Of a stretch of 64,000 nucleotides of DNA, positions 1-7,345 are shown in pieces (the stretch's first letter is position 1; the number at the start of each line of letters is the position of its first letter). The DNA is from Cloacimonetes bacterium UBA5835 (GTDB taxonomy: Bacteria > Cloacimonadota > Cloacimonadia > Cloacimonadales > Cloacimonadaceae). The stretch is from positions 1 through 64,000 of the forward strand of contig DJGX01000049.1 of assembly GCA_002432865.1 (NCBI GenBank), given 5' to 3'. The notes under the pieces are model-generated. The model had not been told where the DNA came from. It searched no databases and saw nothing but the letters and a program-made list of their open reading frames with translations. A program made the position numbers and the translations under genes.

Positions 1-413
1 CTTTTTTGTGGGAATGCCTTAAAAATCAGATAAGTCGAAGTATCTTATCAACTCACTGCCATAGTTGTTTTCTTAAGATAATTAATAGGATCATAGCACT
101 GATGTCGGTGATAGAATATATCATCCATAATATGTTACCGTCATTATGAATGCGCATCGTTAGACAAAATATAGGTTTATCTTAAATTATCGTAGCGATG
201 ATAACTCCTAACTTTCCATAAGATTGAATAATATTAATGAAGCTAATGATTAATTTTCGAAATATCTTAAAGCTCGGTTGGCTGGAGAACGAAGAGGACA
301 TCGTTCATCCTGCATACAGATTACTGCATTCTGTATTTTTTCACCCCTTTCAACCTTTTCTTGCTTTAAGCCACAATTTCGATTATTATATTATAAGCAA
401 GGAGGATAAAAAA
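1..413. other. Noncoding leader region
   Basis: No convincing gene is seen on either strand. An open frame continues upstream of the ferritin-like gene from 237 to 413, but its translation looks like no protein family and the strong ribosome-binding site lies further down at 399-405. The word GTTAGACAAAA (159-169) recurs in inverted orientation at 57694-57704, so the stretch may contain remnants of a dispersed intergenic repeat. A promoter-like pair is annotated at 361-389. Confidence 0.5.
361..389 (+). promoter_or_regulatory. Putative sigma-70-type promoter of the ferritin-like gene
   Basis: TTGCTT (361-366) and TATTAT (384-389) are separated by 17 bases, a canonical spacing. The predicted start near 396 gives a leader of about 18 bases that holds the Shine-Dalgarno sequence. 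The same TTGCTT -35 form is seen before Hsp20. Based on visual matching only. Confidence 0.45.
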
Positions 414-881
414 ATGACATTAGAAGATAGTTATCGGATGGTTATTGCTGCTGAAATCATAGCGCAAAAGATGTATCAGGCTTTAGAGAAAAGTTTTGCC
501 AAGCCAGAGACCAGCAGCGTTTTTAAAGAGCTCGTAATATTGGAAAAAATGCACGAGGAAAAAATGCGGCTTGTTTTTGCTAAGCAATTTCCTGGGCAGG
601 AGATAGTCTTTTCTGAAGAGCCGGTAAAAATAATCCCGAAGGTAGATTTGAATGATCCCAAGGAAGTACTAGATTTTGCCATTAGCAAGGAAGAGGAATC
701 AATAGAGCTCTATAAAAGCATGGCAGGCCAAACTACTGAGCCGGAAATTAAAGAACAATTATTGCAATTTGCCAATGAAGAAGAGGGGCATAAATCTATT
801 TTATTGACTGAAATTCAGCGTTTACAAGGTGCTTTGGAGTGGTTTGATCCTTCTGAGTTAACTGGATTGATGGAGGATTGA
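414..881 (+). CDS. Ferritin-like (rubrerythrin-type) diiron domain protein
   Basis: A 155-residue four-helix protein with the ligand pattern of ferritin-like diiron proteins: a Glu in the first helix (VIAAEIIAQ), an E-x-x-H (EKMH) in the second, a Glu in the third (SKEEESIELY) and an E-E-x-H (EEEGH) in the fourth. It resembles the erythrin domain of rubrerythrin without the C-terminal rubredoxin iron site. The family is linked to peroxide or oxygen detoxification and iron handling in anaerobes; the exact substrate is unknown here. The ATG at 414 is preferred over 237 because AAGGAGG (399-405) sits eight bases upstream and the protein then begins with the first diiron helix. It is followed after nine bases by rarA, probably on the same transcript. 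Confidence 0.8.
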   Translation: MTLEDSYRMVIAAEIIAQKMYQALEKSFAKPETSSVFKELVILEKMHEEKMRLVFAKQFPGQEIVFSEEPVKIIPKVDLNDPKEVLDFAISKEEESIELYKSMAGQTTEPEIKEQLLQFANEEEGHKSILLTEIQRLQGALEWFDPSELTGLMED

Positions 882-890
882 ACATATTTT

Positions 891-2204
891 ATGGTAAATA
901 AAGATCAGACAACCCTGTTTGATAAGGATGAACTCAGCAACAAAACTGTACCTTTGGCAGAAAAATTAAGACCTAAAACGCTGGAAGAACTATTGGGTCA
1001 GACAAAATTGATAGCGGGGAATTCACCATTAAGGCAGATGATAGAAAGTGGGGAGTATCATTCTTTTATTTTATGGGGACCTCCTGGAAGTGGCAAGACA
1101 ACCATAGCCCGAATAATTGAACAAAACAGCGATTATCATTTTATTCATTTTTCTGCAGTCCTTGCCAGCATCAGTGATGTAAAAGCAGTAATGAAGGAAG
1201 CAGATTATCTTCATCGAACACAAAATCATCGTAGTATTTTGTTTATTGATGAAATTCATCGGTTTAATAAAAGCCAACAGGATGCCTTTTTACCTTATGT
1301 AGAAAGCGGGGCTATTATATTAATTGGAGCAACTACAGAAAATCCTTCTTTTGAAGTAATACCGGCTTTACAATCCCGATGTACCGTTTTTGTTTTAGAG
1401 CCCTTAAGTGAAAGTGATTTAAAGATAATTTTGCAGCGTGGTTTTGCCGAATTGAAACTGGAAGAAGACGAAGATATTATTAGTTGGATGGCTCAAAATG
1501 CCGGAGGCGATGCGCGTAGAGCTCTAAACGATTTGGAGCTGGTTTTACCTTTTATGAAAAAGAAACCGCATCCGAGCATTGATGAACTGGCAAAATTTCT
1601 GGCTAAAAAAACAATGTTTTACGATAAAAATCGCGAAGAGCATTATAACTTAATTTCTGCTTTGCACAAATCGTTACGGGGTTCAGACCCTCAAGCTGGA
1701 CTATACTGGCTGGCAAGAATGTTGGAAGCAGGAGAAGACCCTCGATATATTGTCCGTCGGCTGATTCGTTTTGCCAGTGAAGATATTGGCTTAGCAGATC
1801 CGAATGCCTTAGTTCAAGCAATAGCAGCCAAAGAAGCAATTCTTTTCATCGGAATGCCAGAAGCAAGCAATGCTTTAGCTCAATTGGTAGTATATTTAGC
1901 TACAGCCCCAAAAAGTAACTCTCTTTATACTGCCTATGCGGAAGCAGCCGAAGATGCTAAAAAAACAAGCCACTACGGAGTTCCCTTGCATATCAGAAAC
2001 GCGCCTACAAAGCTGATGAAAGACCTGAATTATGGAAAGAACTATCATTACGATCACGAATATGAAAATAAATATTATTACCAGAAGTATTTTCCAGATC
2101 AAATGCCAGAAAAGATATATTATAAACCTGGCGATTACGGTTTTGAAAAGGAAATTCAAAAACGGATTGACTGGTGGGCAAAACTTAAAAAGGAACAAAA
2201 GTAG
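891..2204 (+). CDS. rarA: Replication-associated recombination protein A (AAA+ ATPase)
   Basis: A 437-residue clamp-loader-like AAA+ ATPase of the RarA/MgsA (WRNIP1) family, which acts at stalled replication forks. The Walker A motif GPPGSGKTT is at residues 63-71, Walker B reads ILFIDEIHRFNKSQQD, the sensor region reads IGATTENPSFEV, and the C-terminal MgsA tetramerisation domain follows from about residue 255 (conserved RGSDPQAGLYWLARMLEAGE and ASEDIGLADP). Length is normal for the family. GGAGG just before the stop of the preceding ferritin-like gene serves as ribosome-binding site, so the two genes are probably cotranscribed. No plus-strand terminator is obvious immediately downstream. 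Confidence 0.95.
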   Translation: MVNKDQTTLFDKDELSNKTVPLAEKLRPKTLEELLGQTKLIAGNSPLRQMIESGEYHSFILWGPPGSGKTTIARIIEQNSDYHFIHFSAVLASISDVKAVMKEADYLHRTQNHRSILFIDEIHRFNKSQQDAFLPYVESGAIILIGATTENPSFEVIPALQSRCTVFVLEPLSESDLKIILQRGFAELKLEEDEDIISWMAQNAGGDARRALNDLELVLPFMKKKPHPSIDELAKFLAKKTMFYDKNREEHYNLISALHKSLRGSDPQAGLYWLARMLEAGEDPRYIVRRLIRFASEDIGLADPNALVQAIAAKEAILFIGMPEASNALAQLVVYLATAPKSNSLYTAYAEAAEDAKKTSHYGVPLHIRNAPTKLMKDLNYGKNYHYDHEYENKYYYQKYFPDQMPEKIYYKPGDYGFEKEIQKRIDWWAKLKKEQK

Positions 2205-2351
2205 AAAGCTTTGTACAGTGCAAATTTAATAGTAATTATCAATTCTACCCGATAGGCATTTTGTCGTTGCACATACAATCAAGTTTTGTAGTTATTGATA
2301 TTATATATAGGAGTGAGGAAAGTAGTTAGTGTTGCTAATCAGATTAGCTAC

Positions 2352-2384
2352 AGAATAAAAAACCCCTTCGTTTGGAAGGGGTTT
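2352..2384 (-). terminator. Intrinsic terminator, minus strand
   Basis: AAACCCCTTC (2360-2369) pairs perfectly with GAAGGGGTTT (2375-2384) over a five-base loop. On the minus strand the stem is followed by a run of T residues (complement of the A run at 2357-2362). On the plus strand there is no T run, so it should terminate leftward transcription, away from the protease gene or from a local small RNA. Confidence 0.7.
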
Positions 2385-2470
2385 AGGTCTTTGACTTAGG
2401 AGGTCGCACATTAAATGACCTAGGGGGAAAGGTCATTAACCGGCAAGGGGGCGCCGGTTATTTGAGATTC
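2352..2470 (-). ncRNA. Candidate small RNA with C-rich hairpin loops and intrinsic terminator
   Basis: Read on the minus strand, four stem-loops follow each other: an 8-bp stem (arms 2437-2444 and 2453-2460) with a GCCCCCTT loop, an abutting 8-bp stem (2414-2421 / 2430-2437) with a TTCCCCCT loop, a weak stem at 2393-2405 with a CTCCTAA loop, and a 10-bp GC-rich stem (2360-2369 / 2375-2384) followed by TTTTTT, an intrinsic terminator. Loops of CCCCC and CTCC are complementary to Shine-Dalgarno sequences, as in known C-rich-loop regulatory RNAs. The 5' end is not defined; TTGGTA and TATTTA-like elements to its right are weak. Small RNA is an inference from structure. Confidence 0.4.
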
Positions 2471-2693
2471 ATTAAATACAAGTAAGCATATCCTATACCA
2501 AATATTGATTCTCTGCTATATGTTTATTAAATATGAAGATAGCTAATCATGCTGTTATTTTTGGCTGATGTATTTGTAGAAAACAATACACATATTGTTG
2601 AATAAGATCTACAGTCATTGGTAGATTGCAGCATTCTATCGTTGTGTTCAGCTAATAGTTGACCTAATATTTTGGAGCCCAAATATGTCTCCT

Positions 2694-2781
2694 ACCTAAT
2701 TAGCTATAGTGGAACTGAGGTGAGGCTACGGAGCAAAATCCCAAGGATGCACCATTTGATTCCCACCGTAGCTAATTAAGG
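2694..2781. repeat. Palindromic intergenic element (about 88 bp)
   Basis: The left arm CCTAATTAGCTATAGTGG (about 2694-2712) and the right arm CCACCGTAGCTAATTAAGG (2763-2781) are inverted copies with one bulge and two mismatches. They enclose about 50 bases that contain a second GCTACGG able to pair with the same right arm. The form is like a REP or miniature palindromic element or a structured RNA. No match to a known riboswitch core was recognised. Confidence 0.45.
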
Positions 2782-2927
2782 AAGAATCAAACTACATTTC
2801 GAATTTCGATTATAAGGCAAATAAGGCAAAGCTAGTAGATGTTTAGCACAATAAGCGAAAAGGATATACAATTCTAAGGCAACAATTACCCTTCAGCGAA
2901 CTTATGTTGTTTGCATTATCAACCGGA

Positions 2928-2956
2928 ACACAATGGAATTTTCTATTCCATTGTGT
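2928..2956. terminator. Perfect 12-bp stem hairpin downstream of the protease gene
   Basis: ACACAATGGAAT (2928-2939) and ATTCCATTGTGT (2945-2956) are perfect inverted repeats with a five-base loop. It lies about 65 bases past the stop of the leftward protease gene and is the best candidate for ending the large leftward operon, but no T run follows on the minus strand, so it may instead be an RNA-stabilising or factor-dependent element. Confidence 0.45.
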
Positions 2957-3019
2957 ATTATACTTCTGAAGATAAGCTATAGATCGCTATCCAATCAGTT
3001 ATTTAAGCTGTTCGGTTGT

Positions 3020-4621
3020 TTACTTTTCCTTTTTCCCATTCAGGGAAGCTGCATAGGAAAACATTTGATCTAAGGTTTTGAATCGGTCAAACAGAGCAAT
3101 AGCTTCCATTAACTGTTTATCTTGCGAGATGGTTATTTTATATGCTTCCGCATCGCCTTTAACTTTGCGTACAAGTTCGCTTTTGATGGTTGTTCGGATA
3201 AAGGAATCAGCGCTATCTACATCTGCTTGAGTATATTTGATGCCATTTTTGGAAGCATAGTTTAGAAAGTCGTTCATAGTTTTATCGCTGATTTCTGCTT
3301 TTTCGTCGAACTGGTGGTTATGGGCAACCAGATAATCCACTGCGAAATTGAAGAAAACATTTTTTCGACGCAATTCTACTCCGAAAAGAGTGAGAAAATC
3401 GCTTTCGACAACAATATCGGGTTGAATTCCGCCACCGCCATATACCTTTCGATTATTAGCAGTATAATAAACTTGTTTACGGTTTAGCTCAGATTCTTGT
3501 TCCAGGTCTGCGGTACTAACTTCTTTACCTTTCAATATGTTATCGTTGCTCATTTTATGTATGCAGCGTCCGCTTTTGATATAGTAATAAGCAGTAGTAA
3601 TTTTAATACCATTTCCATTGGAAAGAGGGATAAGCTGTTGTACACTGCCTTTCCCGAAGGTATTCTTACCCATAACCAAACCCTTATCCCAATCTTGTAA
3701 ACTTCCGGCAAAAATTTCGGAAGCACTTGCAGAAGCTTCATTAACTAAAACGATAACAGGATAATTGCGTTCTTTAACGGCATAGCGGGTATAAAGTTGT
3801 TTATTTTCGGTGCGTCCTTTAGTTTCTACAACCAAACGATTCTGTCCGATAAATTCGTTAACTGTATCTACTGCTTGGTCTAGAAGGCCACCAGGATTCC
3901 AACGCAGGTCTATAATTAATCCTCTGATGCCTTCGCTTTCTAAGTTATTCAAGGCAGCGCGCAGTTCGGAAAGTGTATTTTCGCTAAATTGGGTTAGGCG
4001 AATATATCCGACTCCATTATCAAGCTTAAAGCTATAAGGCACGCTTTTGATTTTTATAGTTTCGCGGGTAATTTCAAAATCTATGGGTTCAGCTAATCCA
4101 GGACGGCTGATAGTTATTTGAACTTTTGTGCCTACTTCTCCTCTCATTCTTTTGATTGCTTCGTCGGTAGATAGGCCAACCATAGATTCTCCATTAACCT
4201 TCACGATTTTATCTCCGGCAGTAATTCCCATCCTGTAAGCAGGTGTACCTTCTATAGGAGAAACCACAGTTATATAATCACCAATCTTATCAATTTGAAT
4301 TCCCAATCCACCAAAAGCACCTTTAGTAGAAGTAGTAAATTCTTTAAATTCTTCAGGAGTGAAATATGTGGTATGAGGGTCTGTAGAACCTAACATACCT
4401 TCAATGGCAGCTTTAATCAGTTCTTCGTCATTCAAATCGGTAACATAATATTGTTTCAGCTTATAAAGAACTTCACTGAAAAGCTGTACCTGAGAATATA
4501 AATTTGTGCTTTGAGGACGATTTTGGGCATAAGCATTAGTTGCTACAATAAGCAACAGGGCACTAAGCACCCAAATGCTGATTATCGAGATTAATGCAAG
4601 CTTTTGTTTCGGTTTAATCAT
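3020..4621 (-). CDS. ctpA: Carboxy-terminal processing protease (S41 family) with PDZ domain
   Basis: A 533-residue exported S41 protease. An N-terminal hydrophobic signal (residues about 8-32, ending NAYAQ) is followed by the helical N-terminal part, a PDZ domain (about 90-180, with GGLGIQI and SPAYRMGI-like GTPAYRMGI), and the tail-specific protease core. The catalytic Ser lies in NEASASASEIFAG and the Lys in NTFGKGSVQQL. Enzymes of this type trim C-termini of periplasmic proteins. A C-terminal extension of about 130 residues follows the core. The gene is the last of the leftward run and its start overlaps the end of tmk by eight bases, indicating translational coupling. Confidence 0.92.
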   Translation of the reverse strand: MIKPKQKLALISIISIWVLSALLLIVATNAYAQNRPQSTNLYSQVQLFSEVLYKLKQYYVTDLNDEELIKAAIEGMLGSTDPHTTYFTPEEFKEFTTSTKGAFGGLGIQIDKIGDYITVVSPIEGTPAYRMGITAGDKIVKVNGESMVGLSTDEAIKRMRGEVGTKVQITISRPGLAEPIDFEITRETIKIKSVPYSFKLDNGVGYIRLTQFSENTLSELRAALNNLESEGIRGLIIDLRWNPGGLLDQAVDTVNEFIGQNRLVVETKGRTENKQLYTRYAVKERNYPVIVLVNEASASASEIFAGSLQDWDKGLVMGKNTFGKGSVQQLIPLSNGNGIKITTAYYYIKSGRCIHKMSNDNILKGKEVSTADLEQESELNRKQVYYTANNRKVYGGGGIQPDIVVESDFLTLFGVELRRKNVFFNFAVDYLVAHNHQFDEKAEISDKTMNDFLNYASKNGIKYTQADVDSADSFIRTTIKSELVRKVKGDAEAYKITISQDKQLMEAIALFDRFKTLDQMFSYAASLNGKKEK

Positions 4622-5324
4622 TTTGTTCTCCTATATAGGTATGCAAGGAAGCAAGAATCTGACGGTGAATTTCCTCAGGTTGGCTTTCTCCCTTAAGGAC
4701 AATATATCTGGAATGGTATTTCCTGGCAATAGATAAATACTGTTCCCGCACTTTTTCGTGAAAACTGATAGTCTCCTGTTCCAAACGGTCTAAATTGCGG
4801 TTTTTAATTCGGGCTAAACCAATTTCTACTGGAAGGTCTAAAAGGAATGTTAAATCTGGGTTTCGACCATAAGTGGAAAATTTTGTAAGCACATTGATTA
4901 ATTCTTCATCCAAATCTCTTGCAGCTCCTTGATAAGCATAAGTGGAATCAAAATAGCGGTCACACAGAACAATTTTACCTTCAGCAAGAGCTGGCAAAAT
5001 AAGTTCTGCAGTGTGTTGAGCTCTACTGGCGCAATACAAAAGTAATTCGGTTTCAGGCCTCATTTCTTTAAGATCTGGATTCAGTAAAATATGTCTAATT
5101 GCTTCGGCTATTTTTGTGCCTCCCGGTTCGCGGGTTGTGATATAAGGAATTCCTTTTTTCTTTAGAACTTCTTCCAGCATTTGGATTTGAGTGGTTTTCC
5201 CACTTCCTTCTATGCCTTCAAAAGTAATAAAAAGTCCGTGAGGTAAAGAGCTTTCACGGTGATAGCTTTCACCGTGCGAAGCACTCTTCTTAAATGATTG
5301 TGTCATGTTTATAGTGTTCATCAT
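4614..5324 (-). CDS. tmk: Thymidylate kinase
   Basis: Phosphorylates dTMP to dTDP for DNA synthesis. The P-loop GIEGSGKTT is at residues 37-45, the DRX motif reads CDRYFDSTYAYQGAARDL, and REPGGT forms the thymidylate-binding loop. The catalytic core is standard but is preceded by an unusual extension of about 30 residues. The true start is uncertain: ATG codons at 5324, 5321 and 5306 all lie inside the end of nadB and none has a good Shine-Dalgarno sequence. The stretch 5246-5280 contains a short near-repeat (CACGGTGAAAGC / CACCGTGAAAGC), which may have lengthened the N-terminus. Its end overlaps the protease gene. Confidence 0.9.
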   Translation of the reverse strand: MMNTINMTQSFKKSASHGESYHRESSLPHGLFITFEGIEGSGKTTQIQMLEEVLKKKGIPYITTREPGGTKIAEAIRHILLNPDLKEMRPETELLLYCASRAQHTAELILPALAEGKIVLCDRYFDSTYAYQGAARDLDEELINVLTKFSTYGRNPDLTFLLDLPVEIGLARIKNRNLDRLEQETISFHEKVREQYLSIARKYHSRYIVLKGESQPEEIHRQILASLHTYIGEQND

Positions 5325-6897
5325 CGCGTTCAGGATTATCCACCAAAAAATGTGCGCCTCGGCTTTCTTTTCTCATTAAGGCACTTCTAACTACGGAAAT
5401 AGCAATTATGGCCATATTACGAGTTTCCACTACTTCTTTACGGACAGAGTTATGCTGGTAGAAATTATTTATTTCATTATAGATATTTTCCAGGCGGGAA
5501 AGTGCATATTTTAATAATCTACGGCTGCGTCTGATTCCTGCATAACCTTGCATAATGGTTCCAATAATTTCTCGGTTATGACTTATTACTACCCATTCAT
5601 TTTCATTGAATTCGCCAATTAGTTCCCATTCAGGGATAGATGGGAACGAAACTTCTTCTAAATTGGATGGATGATTTCCTGCTTTGTAAGCCATTACCAA
5701 TGCTTCCAATAAAGAATTGGAAGCTAAACGGTTTGCTCCATGCAATCCACAACAGGCAACTTCTCCTGCAACAAAAAGATTGTGGATATCGGTGATCCCT
5801 TCAATTGTAGAAAGTACACCTCCACAAAAATAATGAGCTGCTGGAGCTACAGGAATAGGGTCTTTTGTAAAATCTATACCTTTAGCTTTTAGCATATTAT
5901 TGATGGATGGGAAATGGCGTAACAAATGTTCTGCTGGGACATTAGTAGCATCTAAATAGCAATACTTATCTCCTCGCTTTTTAAGCTCGGTATCAATTGC
6001 TCTGGAGACAATATCCCTAGGAGCTAAATTTCCTTGGGGATGATATTTTTCCATAAAAGTACTACCATCCAGAAGGCGTAAAACTGCTCCCTCTCCTCTA
6101 AGCGATTCGCTTATTAAAAAGGTTTCGCCATCCGGACTCCAAAAAGCTGTAGGATGAAATTGCACAAATTCCATATTTGCTAATCGTGCTCCTGCTAAAC
6201 GAGCCATAGCCATTCCATCTCCAGTAGCAACTTTAGGATTAGTATCCGGGGCATAAATTTGAGCTGCGCCTCCAGTAGCTAACATAGTTTTTCGAGATTT
6301 AATAATATCTACGCGGTTGTCTTTTATGTCTAAAATATAAGCACCCCAACAAGAAATTCCAGGAATAAAACCTTCATCTTGGACAATGTGATGCTGAGTG
6401 ATCAGATCGACAGCTATACAATATTCATAAATTTGGATATTGGGATTACTAATGCACTGCGCAATTAGTGTTTCCATAATTTGATGGCCGGTAGAATCAG
6501 CTGCGTAGGCAATTCTCCTACGGGTATGACCTCCTTCCATAGTAAGAGATAAATTTTCCAGGCAGATATCGTAATTCGGATCTCTCCGCGTAAAATCTGT
6601 TCCTAAATCTATAAGATATTGAATTAATTTAGGCCCTGAAGAAATAATTTCAGAAATCACTTTCCGCTTACCCAATCCAGCTCCTGCCTGATAAGTATCC
6701 TCGATATGAGCTTCAAAGGAATCCAAAGTATCTATTGCAGCAGCGATACCACCTTGGGCATGGTCTGTATTGCAATCGTTAATAGAGCTTTTGGTTACTA
6801 CTGCTACTTTTCCATATTTGGAAACTTGCAGGGCATATACCAAACCGGCGATTCCACTGCCGATAACTAAATAGTCATATTCATAAATCATAGCCAT
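5290..6897 (-). CDS. nadB: L-aspartate oxidase
   Basis: FAD enzyme that oxidises L-aspartate to iminoaspartate, the first step of de novo NAD synthesis. The dinucleotide-binding motif GSGIAG is near residue 13, followed by the flavoprotein signatures HAQGGIAAA, EFVQFHPTAF and a C-terminal HGANRLASNSLLEALV. At 535 residues the length is normal. The C-terminal succinate dehydrogenase-like helical domain is present but modest. nadA and nadC are not in this window. The start overlaps rimI (ATG at 6897, with another at 6891) and the end overlaps tmk by 35 bases if tmk starts at 5324. Confidence 0.94.
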   Translation of the reverse strand: MAMIYEYDYLVIGSGIAGLVYALQVSKYGKVAVVTKSSINDCNTDHAQGGIAAAIDTLDSFEAHIEDTYQAGAGLGKRKVISEIISSGPKLIQYLIDLGTDFTRRDPNYDICLENLSLTMEGGHTRRRIAYAADSTGHQIMETLIAQCISNPNIQIYEYCIAVDLITQHHIVQDEGFIPGISCWGAYILDIKDNRVDIIKSRKTMLATGGAAQIYAPDTNPKVATGDGMAMARLAGARLANMEFVQFHPTAFWSPDGETFLISESLRGEGAVLRLLDGSTFMEKYHPQGNLAPRDIVSRAIDTELKKRGDKYCYLDATNVPAEHLLRHFPSINNMLKAKGIDFTKDPIPVAPAAHYFCGGVLSTIEGITDIHNLFVAGEVACCGLHGANRLASNSLLEALVMAYKAGNHPSNLEEVSFPSIPEWELIGEFNENEWVVISHNREIIGTIMQGYAGIRRSRRLLKYALSRLENIYNEINNFYQHNSVRKEVVETRNMAIIAISVVRSALMRKESRGAHFLVDNPERDDEHYKHDTII

Positions 6898-7327
6898 TAT
6901 ACACCATTACTACAGCATCCTCTTCAGGGATTCTATAGTAGTTTTTACGGATTCCAATTTCCTGGAATCCAACCTTTTTATAAAGATTGCGTGCTTTGAA
7001 ATTGGAGACACGCACTTCCAAAAATAAGAGTTTTACTCCATCATTATGCATTATTTGCATCGTTTCTGTAAGTAAGAATTCACCTAATCCCATTCCTTGA
7101 AAATCGGAGCGGACGGCAAAATTGAGGATACTTTTTTCCTCTTTCACACCATAATAAAAGATATAGCCAATAACTTCTTCATCTTTTATTAACACGAAAG
7201 ACCAGGAATTTGTAAGATTAGCAAATGCTTCATCAGACCAGGGATCAGAGAATGCCTCTTGCTCGATTTTTTTGATAGAATCAAGATCTTCGTCTTTTGC
7301 TAATCTTATGCTATATGAAGCATCCAT
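6881..7327 (-). CDS. rimI: GNAT N-acetyltransferase, RimI-like
   Basis: A 148-residue single-domain GNAT acetyltransferase. The acetyl-CoA motif reads RSDFQGMGLGEFLLTE, and VRVSNFKARNLYKKVGFQEIGIRKNYY matches the RimI/ribosomal S18-alanine acetyltransferase subfamily, as does SDPWSDEAF near the N-terminus. RimI acetylates the N-terminal alanine of ribosomal protein S18; some members have broader targets. It lies between argS (18 bases upstream) and nadB (overlapping) in the leftward operon. The usual partner tsaB is not adjacent, so the substrate assignment rests only on sequence likeness. Confidence 0.8.
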   Translation of the reverse strand: MDASYSIRLAKDEDLDSIKKIEQEAFSDPWSDEAFANLTNSWSFVLIKDEEVIGYIFYYGVKEEKSILNFAVRSDFQGMGLGEFLLTETMQIMHNDGVKLLFLEVRVSNFKARNLYKKVGFQEIGIRKNYYRIPEEDAVVMVYNGYDL

Positions 7328-7345
7328 TAAAACACTCTATTATAT

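Larger units (their letters stand above)
2205..3019. other. Long noncoding region with several hairpins
   Basis: This is an 815-base gap between the 3' ends of rarA (+) and the C-terminal protease gene (-). No credible ORF is present. It holds a candidate minus-strand small RNA (2352-2470), a palindromic element (2694-2781), a smaller hairpin around TGG-AGC-CCA (about 2667-2686) and a 12-bp stem hairpin at 2928-2956. Around 2250-2300 there are short phrases resembling fragments seen in other gaps of this window. The region looks like a convergent-gene dumping ground for repeats and small RNA rather than a decayed gene. Confidence 0.6.

Noticed and set aside
237..413. N-terminal extension of the ferritin-like protein
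   Set aside because: The strong AAGGAGG lies at 399-405 before ATG 414, a promoter-like pair overlaps the extension, and the extra residues match no domain.
2694..2781. Signal recognition particle RNA or a known riboswitch
   Set aside because: A GGTGAGG...GGAGC stretch loosely resembles the SRP domain IV loop, but the asymmetric loop and paired flanks do not fit; no metabolite riboswitch core matched.
5246..5280. parS-like palindrome (TTTCACGGTGA...)
   Set aside because: It is a direct near-repeat within the tmk 5' end and not the 16-bp parS palindrome.
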